From Candidatus Endomicrobium neocapritermitis (GTDB taxonomy: Bacteria > Elusimicrobiota > Endomicrobiia > Endomicrobiales > Endomicrobiaceae), in the NCBI GenBank assembly GCA_009778325.1, contig WRJZ01000053.1, positions 57,302 to 121,301 on the forward strand: 64,000 bases of DNA, read 5' to 3'. Position 1 is the first letter of the stretch, and every line of letters starts with the position of its first letter. Position numbers and translations under genes: made by a program. Shown piece by piece: positions 7,778 through 17,343 of this stretch. The notes beneath the pieces were generated by a model. That model worked only from the letters and a program-made list of their open reading frames with translations. It had not been told where the DNA came from and searched no databases.

Positions 7778-7924
7778 ACTAATTTATTATATTATGATGT
7801 TAAAACTTTTATTGCTGCTAAAGAACATTATATTTTGCGAATAACATTTTTTTGAGCCGAATGTATTAATTATACATTTTTTTATAAAAAATTCAAGCTG
7901 TCTATCTGCGTCCCTGCATATTTT

Positions 7925-8914
7925 TCAGCTTCTGTATCCGTCCATTGTCATAAGCGCTTTTATCCTTTCTTCGGTAGACGGATGGGTTGCGAACAGCCCT
8001 GAAAGTTTTGAAAAAAATGAATTTCGTTTATCCGAATCCAAAGGCGATTCAATGCACATGGCAGCCATTGTTTCTTTATCTTTAAGCGTCTGCACAACGG
8101 AATTTCCCGAAATCTTTCTCAATGCGTTCGCAAGACCTTCGGGGTTTCTGGTTAAAAGCGCGGCAGTAGCGTCCGCCTGAAACTCTCTTGTTCTTGAAAC
8201 CGCAAGTTTTATCAGCGGAGCGACAAGATACCCGTAGAGATACAGAGCAAGCGCCAAAACAACAAACAGCAATTGTCCGCCGCCTCTTTTGCCGCCGGAA
8301 CTTCTTCCTCCTCTGACAAATGCGATTCTCAAAAGAATCTGGGCGGCTATTGTGGCAAAGCTTATGCAGACAACCATTATAAGCATAAGGCGTATATCGC
8401 GGTTTCCGATGTGCGCCATTTCGTGGGCTATAACGCCTTCAAGCTCAGGTTTCTCAAGCTTGTTGACAATGCCTTTTGTCAGGGCAATGTAAGAATGCTG
8501 CGGATCTCTTCCGGTGGCAAAAGCGTTAAGCGATTCGTCGTTTATCACATACACTTTCGGCATCGGAAGACCCGCGGTAATGGCAATATTTTCAACAATT
8601 CTTATTATATCGGGAGCCGTTTCTCTCGTAATTTCAACGGCGCCCGCTGCCGAAAGAATAAAATTCTGCCCGAAAAAGTAACTTATTAAGACCCATGCTA
8701 TGGCTATAACGGAAATTATCGGCAAAATTTGCATTGCCAGCAAATTAGCCGTGTTTAACGGAGTATGCGTTCCGCCGTGCGAGCCTCCCATGAAACTGAC
8801 AAACAAAATACCCAGATAAACCAAAACAACCAGGCTTACGGGAAACAGAGTCATAAGCAATATCGTTTTTCTTTTATTGGAATCTATAAAATCGTAAGTT
8901 GTAATATTGGCCAT
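7925..8914 (-). CDS. M48 family membrane zinc metalloprotease (HtpX-like)
   Basis: The 329-residue protein has two N-terminal membrane spans (about 17-41 and 60-84), a catalytic HEMAH zinc motif (H164, E165, H168) in GVIAHEMAHIGNRD, and two further hydrophobic segments. The downstream SRTREFQADATAALL segment supplies the third zinc ligand. HtpX-type proteases degrade misfolded membrane proteins. It is the last gene of an operon behind LemA, a pairing seen in many bacteria. The start has GAGG ahead of it. Length and topology fit the family. Confidence 0.9.
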   Translation of the reverse strand: MANITTYDFIDSNKRKTILLMTLFPVSLVVLVYLGILFVSFMGGSHGGTHTPLNTANLLAMQILPIISVIAIAWVLISYFFGQNFILSAAGAVEITRETAPDIIRIVENIAITAGLPMPKVYVINDESLNAFATGRDPQHSYIALTKGIVNKLEKPELEGVIAHEMAHIGNRDIRLMLIMVVCISFATIAAQILLRIAFVRGGRSSGGKRGGGQLLFVVLALALYLYGYLVAPLIKLAVSRTREFQADATAALLTRNPEGLANALRKISGNSVVQTLKDKETMAAMCIESPLDSDKRNSFFSKLSGLFATHPSTEERIKALMTMDGYRS

Positions 8915-8940
8915 AATACCTCGCTTCTAAATTTCTTTCT

Positions 8941-9519
8941 TTAGAAAGAAATTTTGACTGCCTGTCTTGCGGCCTGTTCGCTTTCGTCAAGCTTAAAGAA
9001 TTCCTGTTTCAGGAAGCCGAACATTTTTCCTATGATATTGCTTGGGAACATTTCAAGTTTTGTATTCATAGCCAAAACATTCGAATTGTAGAATCTTCTG
9101 CTTGCCTGTATTTTATTTTCCGTATCAGTCAGTTCTTTCTGTAGTTCCAAAAAGTTTTCATTGGCTTTAAGATTAGGATAATTTTCAGACAGCGCGAAAA
9201 GCGACTTCAAAGTGCCAGTAAGCATATTTTCCGCTTTTGCTTTATCTTCCAAAGTACCCTGGCTGGCCATTGCCATGTTTCTCGCCTGAATAACCGCTTC
9301 CAGCGTGCTTTTTTCGTGAGTAGCGTAACCTTTTACTATTTCAACAAGGTTAGGGATAAGGTCGTAACGGCGTTTCATCTGCACTTCAATGTCGCTCCAT
9401 GCTTCTTTTACCCTGTTTTTAAGAGTAACAAACGCATTGTACGTCACCAGCAGATAAAGCGCGACAATTACCACAGCTAAAACAAGCAAACCGATTAAAA
9501 CCAACAAAAGCGTAACCAT
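8941..9519 (-). CDS. lemA: LemA family protein
   Basis: This 192-residue protein has one N-terminal membrane span (about 3-27) and a helical LemA domain. It shows the family signature YNAFVTLKNRVKEAWSDI, MKRRYDLIPNLVEIVKGYA, and ENYPNLKANENFLELQKEL. It is 26 bases upstream of the M48 protease gene on the same strand and 31 bases downstream of the sulfatase-like gene, so the three probably share a transcript. The start is preceded by GGAGAAAAC. The cellular role of LemA is not settled; the coupling to an M48 protease is a recurrent context. Confidence 0.92.
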   Translation of the reverse strand: MVTLLLVLIGLLVLAVVIVALYLLVTYNAFVTLKNRVKEAWSDIEVQMKRRYDLIPNLVEIVKGYATHEKSTLEAVIQARNMAMASQGTLEDKAKAENMLTGTLKSLFALSENYPNLKANENFLELQKELTDTENKIQASRRFYNSNVLAMNTKLEMFPSNIIGKMFGFLKQEFFKLDESEQAARQAVKISF

Positions 9520-9550
9520 TGTTTTCTCCTTTTTTCGGGAATATTCCCCG

Positions 9551-11539
9551 TTATTTTACTGTTTCCAAATAGATATCGGAAGCGGCAACAGTATTTTTAT
9601 AATATTCGAGCATTTCACCGTGCTCTTCCGTATATTCCGTCTCTTGAATTTTTTTTGTTTTACCGTCAAAATTAAAATACTGCGCTTCGCTTGTTTTAAT
9701 ATTGTGTAAAACAGCTTTATTGCCGGACAAAATAAATCCCTCGCTGTTAAATGCTATGTGTTTTTTTGAACTGTCCAGCAGGCTTACTCCTGCCGCTATG
9801 TATTCAGTATCAGACAGAGACAAATCGTAAAGCGTAGGAATTATGTCCATATGGCTGCCGGCAATATTTGCGTCGAACTTTTTTCTTATGCTTTTGGGCA
9901 TATATATATACATCGGAACCGCGTATTTTTTGAATAAATCTTCTTTTAACGGAGGATTGATTTCTCTGAGATTGTGGTCGCCAGTTATAACAACTATGGT
10001 ATTTTCCGCCAGCTTGGAATTTTTTACCGCGTCAAGAAACTTTGCCGCCTGCTGATTTGCAAACTGATAAGACTCAAATATTTTTCTGCCGTACTTTTTT
10101 TCTCCGGGCATCATATTTATAAGTTCCTGCGGAATATTTAAAGGCAGAGGCTTATAAAACGGCGGTATTTCATACGGCGGATGAGTCCCGGTTGACATCG
10201 CGTAAATAAACTTGGGTCTGTTAGGCGTTTCCTGAAGCTCTCTCAAAAGCAGTTCAAAGAACTGCGCGTCATTTATGCCCCATTCGTGGCGGTATTTATT
10301 TTTAATGCTGCCTTCCCCGTATGCGTGCATAAATCCCTGCGTTCTGAAAAAACTTTCAATTCCTCTCCACGCAAGGCTTCCGCCGTAAACGGCTTTTGTG
10401 GCATATCCCGCGTTTTTGTACGGCAGCGCGGCGGCGCTTGAATATTGGCGATATGCCAATGGGCTTTGCGTAATTTGCAGGGAAAGCGGCCTTTGCGGCA
10501 TATTTAAAACCATAGACTCAAGGCAGTGAATCGTGATTACTCCCGCGGCGAGAAAGTTATAAAGAACAGTGTCTTCGTCAAAATGTTTTTTCAAATCTCC
10601 GAGAACATTGAAATCTTCGCTGTTATAAAGTATGGGCGCCGTGCCGAAGCTTTCAAGCACAATCACGACTACATTGGGCTTAAGCGAAGTTAAGTCATGA
10701 TTTACGGGAGTAACTTTTTCAAATACCGATAAATCTATTGAATCAGCGTCTATTCCGAGTTTATCGGCAAGGCTTATCCTGTTGCTTTGTTCGGATTTCG
10801 CGTATATCGCGTCCGCGAGAGAATGAACGCTCGAAATCGGTAACTTATTTATAAAAGCATTCGGCGAAATCTGCGTGTAAAAAGTGCCAAGCGGAAACAT
10901 TGAAAACGTTCCTCTTGCGGCGGCAAAAACCAGGCAAGGCACAAGTAAAACAATAAAAGCCTTTACAAAAAAATTCCAGTATGAAGATGCGATTAAACAC
11001 TTCATGTCCATAAGAATTTTTTGTGTATAAACGCTTAATTTGTAAGCGATATAGCTTGACGTTGCCAATACGGCCAGAGCTATCGGGAAACGCCAGTCGG
11101 AGCCTATCGTTTTCAGCAATGCGGACGTATCGTCTTCAAAGAACTCGAAAAACAGCAGATTTATATGATCATGAAAATATGTAAAAAAACCAAAATCAGT
11201 TAAGTTTAAAAACACTAAAGCGGTAAAAGCAATCCAATAATAAAGTTTTATCAGCCCGGCAGCTAATTTAAAAAGACTTAAACTTCTGACAATTAAAAAA
11301 AACGTAAAAATCAGAATTACGGGAGCGTTTATATAAGCAAGAACCGATAAGTCAAACCTCAGCCCCAGAAAAAAAGCTTTGAATACGTATCCGTACATGC
11401 CTTTAAGAGAAGCCGTGTCCGCAAAATAGAAAAAGAAAAAGATCCTGTATATTGTCATCGCGGCAAGCGCGGCGATATTAATAGGAATAATTTTCAAAAG
11501 ACAGTCGAAGTATTTTTCAAAGTTGTAAGTTTTTACCAT
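9551..11539 (-). CDS. LTA synthase/phosphoglycerol transferase-like sulfatase-family membrane protein
   Basis: This 662-residue protein has five predicted membrane spans in the first about 215 residues. An alkaline-phosphatase-fold extracytoplasmic domain follows, with NVVVIVLESFGTA (metal ligand Glu and catalytic-type Thr), MSTGTHPPY, and the metal-binding VITGDHN. This is the architecture of LTA synthase and OpgB-like phosphoglycerol transferases, which move phosphoglycerol or phosphoethanolamine groups from lipids onto glycans. In a diderm the acceptor is more likely a periplasmic glycan or lipid A-type molecule than teichoic acid. No clear Shine-Dalgarno precedes the chosen ATG. It probably heads the operon with LemA and M48. 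Confidence 0.8.
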   Translation of the reverse strand: MVKTYNFEKYFDCLLKIIPINIAALAAMTIYRIFFFFYFADTASLKGMYGYVFKAFFLGLRFDLSVLAYINAPVILIFTFFLIVRSLSLFKLAAGLIKLYYWIAFTALVFLNLTDFGFFTYFHDHINLLFFEFFEDDTSALLKTIGSDWRFPIALAVLATSSYIAYKLSVYTQKILMDMKCLIASSYWNFFVKAFIVLLVPCLVFAAARGTFSMFPLGTFYTQISPNAFINKLPISSVHSLADAIYAKSEQSNRISLADKLGIDADSIDLSVFEKVTPVNHDLTSLKPNVVVIVLESFGTAPILYNSEDFNVLGDLKKHFDEDTVLYNFLAAGVITIHCLESMVLNMPQRPLSLQITQSPLAYRQYSSAAALPYKNAGYATKAVYGGSLAWRGIESFFRTQGFMHAYGEGSIKNKYRHEWGINDAQFFELLLRELQETPNRPKFIYAMSTGTHPPYEIPPFYKPLPLNIPQELINMMPGEKKYGRKIFESYQFANQQAAKFLDAVKNSKLAENTIVVITGDHNLREINPPLKEDLFKKYAVPMYIYMPKSIRKKFDANIAGSHMDIIPTLYDLSLSDTEYIAAGVSLLDSSKKHIAFNSEGFILSGNKAVLHNIKTSEAQYFNFDGKTKKIQETEYTEEHGEMLEYYKNTVAASDIYLETVK

Positions 11540-11736
11540 AATGTCATTAATTATATCATTTTTTTTATATTTTAGTATAAAAATAAAAATGTTTACGTAT
11601 ATAGACGGCTTTACTTTGTTTCGAAGATTTGTTTGAATTATATATGGATAAATATATTAATTTATATCCGTAAAAAATATAAAATAGCGCCAGAGTGTTG
11701 AAAAAGCAATAAAAAAATGAAAGAATCTATTATTAG

Positions 11737-11940
11737 CAGCTGTGTAAGAAGATAAGATTGCAGGATGATAAGAGGATATAATTGGAGGAATGGAAGTTTG
11801 GAGGTTAAGAAGCTGAGAGGAGCTTTGGTCGTTAAAGTCTTTGCCTTTGCTCAACTTCTTATCATCCTATCTTCCCATCTTCCGCCGTTCTTGCCGTTAC
11901 TTATCTTCATAACTTCCTATCATCTTACTTTCCGCTGTAT
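11737..11940. repeat. Word-stem hairpin C, composite (words GATGATAAGAG, GAAGATGG)
   Basis: This occupies most of the 449-base gap before the hybrid kinase. The left arm is purine rich (AAGAAGATAAGAT, AGGATGATAAGAGG) and the right arm (about 11850-11935) is its imperfect complement. GCCGTT appears twice in the right half (11883 and 11893), suggesting two nested or joined elements. The loop GAGAGGAGCTTTGGTCGTT...GTCTTTGC is the reverse complement of the element B loop. The remainder (11540-11736) is AT-rich with no gene seen. Confidence 0.7.
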
Positions 11941-11988
11941 AAGTATGTTTTAATTGCAGATACGCGATATTTAAAAAAGGTAAAATTT

Positions 11989-14900
11989 ATGTCTACGGAA
12001 AAAGATTGTTTTAAAAGCGAAAATATTAAAGATTCGACCGCGATATTGAAAAATATCCTAAACGGAATGGATGCCTATGTTTATGTTTCCGACACCGAAA
12101 CGAATGAAATTTTATTTGTCAACGATAAGTTCAGGGATCATTTCGGATTAAAAGACGGCGAAGGCGCAGGTTCCATATGCTGGAAAGTTCTGCGAAACGG
12201 GTTTAAGGAAAGATGTTCGTTTTGTCCGGTTTCTACGCTTAAGAAAAATCCGGAAGCGCAAATTATATGGGAAGAGAATAGCGCCGTTACCGGCAGATAT
12301 TACAGAAATACGGACAGTCTGATAGAATGGACGGGCGGACGAAAAGTACATTTGCAGCATTCCGTGGATATAACGCAGATAAAAATCGCCGAAGAGACGT
12401 TGGAAGAACGTATTGCCCAGCAGAAGCTTATGACGGTTATCGTCAAAAATTTCGTATCGGGCGAAAATATAAACGTCCAGATAAACAAAGCTATGCGGAT
12501 GGCCGGCGAATTTATGAATATCAACACCATAAAATTTTATCGTTATGACAAAGACAAAGAATCCGCGGAACTTTTAAATTTGTGGACGGTTTCTCAAAAC
12601 GCTTCTTCGGAGCTGAAGACATTTTCTTTAAAAAAAGGCAATGAACTGTATGACGCGTTTGTAACAAATAAGAAATCTTCCGTTATTGTAGACGATGTAA
12701 TGCAAAGCGGCAAATATCCTTTTGCAGCCGGCATCGGAGTAAAATCGCTTATGGTTCTTCCCGTGATAATTTCCGAAGAATTATGGGGTATTCTTATATT
12801 TGATAATTTGGTATGCGCGCCTTGGACGGAAAGCGAAAAACAGCTCGCAAAACTTATGAGCGGTATTCTTGCCGGTTCAATAATGAGAATAAATACGGAG
12901 CGGTCCCTTATTAAAATGTCATCGATAGTTAAGAATTCGCTTAACTATATTTCTTGCACCGATATGAACGGCAAGTTTACATATGTTAATCCCGCGATGC
13001 TCAATATTACCGGATACAGCAATGAAGAATTGTGGAAGCACGGCGTTGCTCTGGTTAACCAAGACAGTCAAAATGCGTCTTTTATGAAAGATATGCTTTT
13101 AAAGCTTATGAAAGACGGGAGCTGCACTTTTGAAAACGTGATAAAGACGAAATCAGGGGAAAAACTGACCATGCTTTTGTCGCTGTTTTTTATTGACGAG
13201 GCAAAAACCGAAATCGGATGCATAGGCACTGATTTGACACAACAGCATCTGCTTGAAAATGAAATAATAAAAGCGAAAGAAGACGCGGAAAAAGCAAGCA
13301 TGGCAAAAGGCGAATTTCTGGCAAGAATGAGCCATGAAATAAGAACTCCCATGAATGCCATAATGGGTATGACGACAATAGCTAAAAATTCCTCTGACAT
13401 TGCGAAAAAGAATTACTGTCTTGATAAAATAGAGATTGCGTCAATGCATTTGCTCGGCCTTATTAACGATATTCTTGATATGTCCAAGATAGAGGCAAAT
13501 AAGCTCGAGCTTGCGGAAAATGAGTTTAATCTGGAGCAAATGATAGAAAATACCGTCAGCGTCGTAATTTTCCGGATAGAACAAAAAAACCAAAATTTGA
13601 TTATAAACATAAGCAGAAGCGTTCCTAAAAGCATAATATGCGACGAGATGCGTTTAAATCAGGTGCTTATAAATCTGCTTACAAACGCGACAAAATTTAC
13701 GCCGGAATCCGGAACAATTAAGCTAAATATAAATAAAACAGAACAGGAAGGCTCCCGTCTTACTCTGAAGTTCGAAGTTCATGACAACGGCATAGGCATT
13801 GCCAAAGAACAGCAGGAAAAACTTTTTAATTCTTTCGAACAGGCTGACGGAAGCATTTCTCGGCAATTCGGCGGAACCGGACTCGGGCTTGCCATAAGCA
13901 AACGCATAGTCGAGCTTATGAACGGAAATATACGCGTTGAGTCCGAATTGAACAAAGGCTCGAAATTTATTTTTACCGTGCAAGTGCTCAAAGGCGCGAA
14001 AAACGGAGAAACGAAAATAGATCCCGGCATAAATATTGAGAATATGCGCCTGCTTGCCGTTGACGACGCGAAAGAAATTCGTGATTTTTTTGTCGAATTG
14101 ATGGGAAAATTCGGAATCAAATGCGACGTCGCGCCCGGCGGAATCGAAGCTTTGGAACTCGTGAAAAAAAATGCGTATAACATAATTTTTATAGACTGGA
14201 TGATGCCCGGCATTGACGGAATAGAGCTTGCGCGTTTAATCAAAAAAGAGAATCCCCAAAATTGCATCATAATAATGATATCAACGGCAAAGTGGTCTGA
14301 AATTGAAGAAAAGGCCGCGGAAGTAGGAGTGGATAAATTTATAGAAAAGCCGCTGCTTCCGTCGGCTTTAATAAATATAATAAATGAAAGTTTTTTAGGA
14401 GGGGTGATGTTGAACTCAAAAAGCGTAGCAAACAGCATGCCGGTTGACAAAAAACCCAATTATGAAGACAAATTTATTCTTGTTGCCGAAGACACGGAAA
14501 TCAACAGAGAAATCATAAAAGCTTTTTTACAAAACACAAAAGTTAATATTGATTTCGCGACAACCGGCGCGGAAGCCGTTGATATGTTCAAGGCAAACCC
14601 GGATAAATACGGATTGATTCTTATGGACGTGCAGATGCCGAAGATGGACGGGCTGGAAGCCACGAAAATTATACGCGCGCTTGATATTAAAAGGGCAAAA
14701 ACTATTCCGATTATCGCTTTAACCGCGAATGTTTTTAACGAAGATATACATGAATGTCTTGCGTCGGGAATGAACAGCCACATAGGAAAACCCATTGATA
14801 TGAACAGCATGTTTGTCACTCTTAAAAAATACATGCCCGAGGACGCCGTATCCGCGCAAGCGGGAAGTTCCGGCGGAGAAAAAAAAGGAAACGATTATTT

Positions 14901-15228
14901 TCTTCCTTATATAAATGTTGAAGAAGGGCTCAACAGGCTTATGAAGGATAAAAAACTTTATTTTAAGCTTCTCAACAGTTTTGACGGAAAAAAATCCGCA
15001 AATGAGCTGACGGCAAACATAAACGCCGGCGATTTTAAGGCGGCAGCCGTGTCTGCCCACACGATAAAAGGCATTGCCGCAAACCTCGGGCTGACAGCGC
15101 TTTGGGAAGTATCGAAAGAAGTTGAAATGAAGGCAAAGGAAGAGCAAAATCTTTCCGGTTATATAGACAACATTACAAAAACGGTTGATAAAACCCTCGA
15201 ATTGATAGCCGAACTTACAAAAAATTAA
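11989..15228 (+). CDS. Cytoplasmic hybrid histidine kinase: PAS-GAF-PAS-HisKA-HATPase-REC-REC-HPt
   Basis: The 1079-residue protein has a PAS domain with a cysteine cluster (CWKVLRNGFKERCSFCP, about 55-75), a GAF domain (about 150-300) and a second PAS (about 305-420). HisKA follows with H449 in RMSHEIRTPMNA, then an HATPase with GTGLGLAISKRIVELM. Two receivers come next (D736 in FIDWMMPGIDG; D880 in LMDVQMPKMDG), and an HPt domain with H1024 (SAHTIKGIAANLGL). No membrane span is evident. It can run a full phosphorelay internally. Three bases separate its stop from the first glycosyltransferase gene, so it may be co-transcribed with the polysaccharide cluster. A related kinase closes the cluster on the opposite strand. 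Confidence 0.9.
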   Translation: MSTEKDCFKSENIKDSTAILKNILNGMDAYVYVSDTETNEILFVNDKFRDHFGLKDGEGAGSICWKVLRNGFKERCSFCPVSTLKKNPEAQIIWEENSAVTGRYYRNTDSLIEWTGGRKVHLQHSVDITQIKIAEETLEERIAQQKLMTVIVKNFVSGENINVQINKAMRMAGEFMNINTIKFYRYDKDKESAELLNLWTVSQNASSELKTFSLKKGNELYDAFVTNKKSSVIVDDVMQSGKYPFAAGIGVKSLMVLPVIISEELWGILIFDNLVCAPWTESEKQLAKLMSGILAGSIMRINTERSLIKMSSIVKNSLNYISCTDMNGKFTYVNPAMLNITGYSNEELWKHGVALVNQDSQNASFMKDMLLKLMKDGSCTFENVIKTKSGEKLTMLLSLFFIDEAKTEIGCIGTDLTQQHLLENEIIKAKEDAEKASMAKGEFLARMSHEIRTPMNAIMGMTTIAKNSSDIAKKNYCLDKIEIASMHLLGLINDILDMSKIEANKLELAENEFNLEQMIENTVSVVIFRIEQKNQNLIINISRSVPKSIICDEMRLNQVLINLLTNATKFTPESGTIKLNINKTEQEGSRLTLKFEVHDNGIGIAKEQQEKLFNSFEQADGSISRQFGGTGLGLAISKRIVELMNGNIRVESELNKGSKFIFTVQVLKGAKNGETKIDPGINIENMRLLAVDDAKEIRDFFVELMGKFGIKCDVAPGGIEALELVKKNAYNIIFIDWMMPGIDGIELARLIKKENPQNCIIIMISTAKWSEIEEKAAEVGVDKFIEKPLLPSALINIINESFLGGVMLNSKSVANSMPVDKKPNYEDKFILVAEDTEINREIIKAFLQNTKVNIDFATTGAEAVDMFKANPDKYGLILMDVQMPKMDGLEATKIIRALDIKRAKTIPIIALTANVFNEDIHECLASGMNSHIGKPIDMNSMFVTLKKYMPEDAVSAQAGSSGGEKKGNDYFLPYINVEEGLNRLMKDKKLYFKLLNSFDGKKSANELTANINAGDFKAAAVSAHTIKGIAANLGLTALWEVSKEVEMKAKEEQNLSGYIDNITKTVDKTLELIAELTKN

Positions 15229-15231
15229 AAA

Positions 15232-16257
15232 ATGGGTCTCCGTGATATTATGAAAAGCGTTAAAAAATTTTTTTCCGCAGAAAATGACGGCAAAGTAAAA
15301 ATACTGACAATATTCGGTATAAAACTGAAAATCCGCAAAAAAATTAAGTTTTCTAAGGATGATTATGCGATACTAAAAAAATATTGCCGCATGAAAAGGC
15401 TTAGAACCATAAATAAAGATTTAATTTTAAGTAAATTCGAAAATATGAAAGAATCGGGAGTTTTGCCACAGACGCAGCAAAGAACTCCTAAATTGATAGT
15501 TTCACTTACCTCTTACCCGGAAAGAATGTACGATATACATTATTGTTTGTATTCCATTTTGTCGCAAACCGTTAAACCCGACAAAGTTATTTTATGGCTT
15601 GCCGAAGAACAGTTTCCCGCAAAAGAAAAAGATATTCCTAAAAAAGTAATATATCTTAAAGATTTCGGTCTTGATATTAAATGGACGGATGATTTAAAAA
15701 GTTATAAAAAACTTATTCCCGCTTTAAAAGAGCATCCGGACGATGTTATTGTGACGGCAGATGACGATATTTTTTACGAATCGGAGTGGCTTGAAAAACT
15801 TTACAAATACTATGACGGCAAAAATATATTATGCCACAGAGCGCATAAAATAGTTTTTGACGGTAACAAAGTAGCCGCTTATAGAAAGTGGAAACACTGC
15901 ATAGAAGGAACGGAAGAAGCGTCTTTTTTTAATTTTTTTGTCGGCTGCGGAGGAGTTTTATATCCTCCCCGAGTTTTGTATAAAGATGTATTGAAAAAAG
16001 ATTTATTTATGCAATTATCGCCTGCTGCCGACGATTTATGGTTTTGGGCAATGGCCGTATTAAATAATACGGGAATAAAAGCCGTAAATGATAATATCAG
16101 AGATATGACTTACATAAATGTTGAACGAGAAGCGAATATGAATGACGAACAAACGTTACATCAAATTAATTACGCTGAAGGAAATGACAGACAAATTACG
16201 GCATTGTTTAAACATTATCCTGAAATATTAAAAAGAATACAATCGGAAGACAAGTAA
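15232..16257 (+). CDS. Glycosyltransferase-like protein of polysaccharide clusters
   Basis: This 341-residue protein has a GT-A-like fold suggested by LIVSLTSYPERM, DKVILWLAEEQFP and an acidic VTADDDIFYESEWLEKLYKYY segment, where the DDD would bind metal and sugar nucleotide. It then shows CHRAHKI, GGVLYPP and DDLWFWAMAVLN. The same module is the third domain of the 1471-residue protein. Residues about 20-38 carry a short basic motif (KILTIFGIKLKIRKK) that recurs elsewhere in the cluster. An alternative start is ATG 15250. The donor and acceptor sugars cannot be told. Confidence 0.7.
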   Translation: MGLRDIMKSVKKFFSAENDGKVKILTIFGIKLKIRKKIKFSKDDYAILKKYCRMKRLRTINKDLILSKFENMKESGVLPQTQQRTPKLIVSLTSYPERMYDIHYCLYSILSQTVKPDKVILWLAEEQFPAKEKDIPKKVIYLKDFGLDIKWTDDLKSYKKLIPALKEHPDDVIVTADDDIFYESEWLEKLYKYYDGKNILCHRAHKIVFDGNKVAAYRKWKHCIEGTEEASFFNFFVGCGGVLYPPRVLYKDVLKKDLFMQLSPAADDLWFWAMAVLNNTGIKAVNDNIRDMTYINVEREANMNDEQTLHQINYAEGNDRQITALFKHYPEILKRIQSEDK

Positions 16258-16260
16258 AAC

Positions 16261-17325
16261 GTGGAAAACCATAATGTGAAAATATCGGTAATCATTCCGG
16301 TCTATAACGTTGAAAAATATCTTAAAGAATGTTTGCAAAGCGTTCTCAATCAGACTTTATGCGATATTGAAGTCATATGCGTTAACGACGGATCCAGTGA
16401 CGGCAGCTTGGATATTTTAGAGAGCTTTGCAGGCAAAGACGGAAGAGTAAAAGTATTAAACCGCCAAAAATCCGCGGGCGCCGCGGCGGCAAGAAATGAA
16501 GCTTTGCGTATCGCGTCCGGAGAGTATGTAGGGTTTGTAGATTCGGATGATTGGATAGATTGTAATTTTTATGAAGTTCTTTATAACAGAGCAAAAGAAA
16601 AAAATGCCGATGTTGTGCGCTCCTCTTATAATTATTACTTCGGCAATACGGAAAAAGAGTCCGAGCTTAACAAAATAATAGCAAAGAGATATACGGAAAA
16701 CTCTTATCTCGGCGTAAATGAACACTCGGTCGTGATATGGAACGCTATTTACAGAAAAAGATTTTTGATTGACAGAAATATTTATTATTTTGACGAGGAT
16801 CTTCTGCGTTCAAATGATGTGCCTTTTACCGCAAGAGTAACTTTGGCAGGCGGGAAAATGGCGCCTGTTACGGGAACAAATTATCATTACAGGCGAAATA
16901 TTAAAAACCGGCTGACCACATTTACCATTGGCAGAGCCGAAGATGTAATGAAAGCAAATGAAAAAGTGATAGACGCTTTAAATACAAGCGATGTCTGCCG
17001 AGAAGATTACTTGGAAGCTTTTTATAGATGTATCTGGAGATTTGATTTTATATTTTCAAAAGCCTTGCAGATAAAAGGTTTTTGTAAAATAAGATCGTAT
17101 AATTATGCCGAAAGAATTATTGAAAGTTTTATAAAATGTAAATATCCAGACGATTTTTTTGCAAAATATAACAAGAGATATACAAAGTTTCTTGCAGGAA
17201 ATGATATCTTCGGATATATAAAAGAGAAACTGAAATTTCCAAGAAATATTTTTTATTCCGTAGATGCCGAGACGAGCGTAAATGTTTTTATTCTCGGAAA
17301 GAGATTCAAAATTAATAAACAATAA
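16261..17325 (+). CDS. Family 2 glycosyltransferase
   Basis: This 354-residue protein starts with GTG at 16261, three bases after the preceding gene. The N-terminal GT-A domain shows KISVIIPVYNVEKYL, CVNDGSSDGS, the AGAAAARNEAL segment and the metal-binding VDSDDW. The C-terminal half (DVVRSSYNYYF, LGVNEHSVVIWNAIYR) matches the first module of the next protein, so the two are paralogous. It ends with VFILGKRFKINKQ, the short basic motif of this cluster. It probably adds a sugar to a lipid-linked glycan on the cytoplasmic membrane face; specificity is unknown. Confidence 0.88.
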   Translation: MENHNVKISVIIPVYNVEKYLKECLQSVLNQTLCDIEVICVNDGSSDGSLDILESFAGKDGRVKVLNRQKSAGAAAARNEALRIASGEYVGFVDSDDWIDCNFYEVLYNRAKEKNADVVRSSYNYYFGNTEKESELNKIIAKRYTENSYLGVNEHSVVIWNAIYRKRFLIDRNIYYFDEDLLRSNDVPFTARVTLAGGKMAPVTGTNYHYRRNIKNRLTTFTIGRAEDVMKANEKVIDALNTSDVCREDYLEAFYRCIWRFDFIFSKALQIKGFCKIRSYNYAERIIESFIKCKYPDDFFAKYNKRYTKFLAGNDIFGYIKEKLKFPRNIFYSVDAETSVNVFILGKRFKINKQ

Positions 17326-17343
17326 CGTAGAAGGATTTAAAAG

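Noticed and set aside
11540..11736. Hidden gene between the sulfatase-like gene and hairpin C
   Set aside because: The stretch is AT-rich with stops in all frames within short distances and no ribosome-binding site followed by a start.
14719..15147. Minus-strand frames within the histidine kinase genes (for example 13779-14459, 14719-15147)
   Set aside because: They are antisense shadows of long, clearly coding kinase genes and have no ribosome-binding sites or family motifs.
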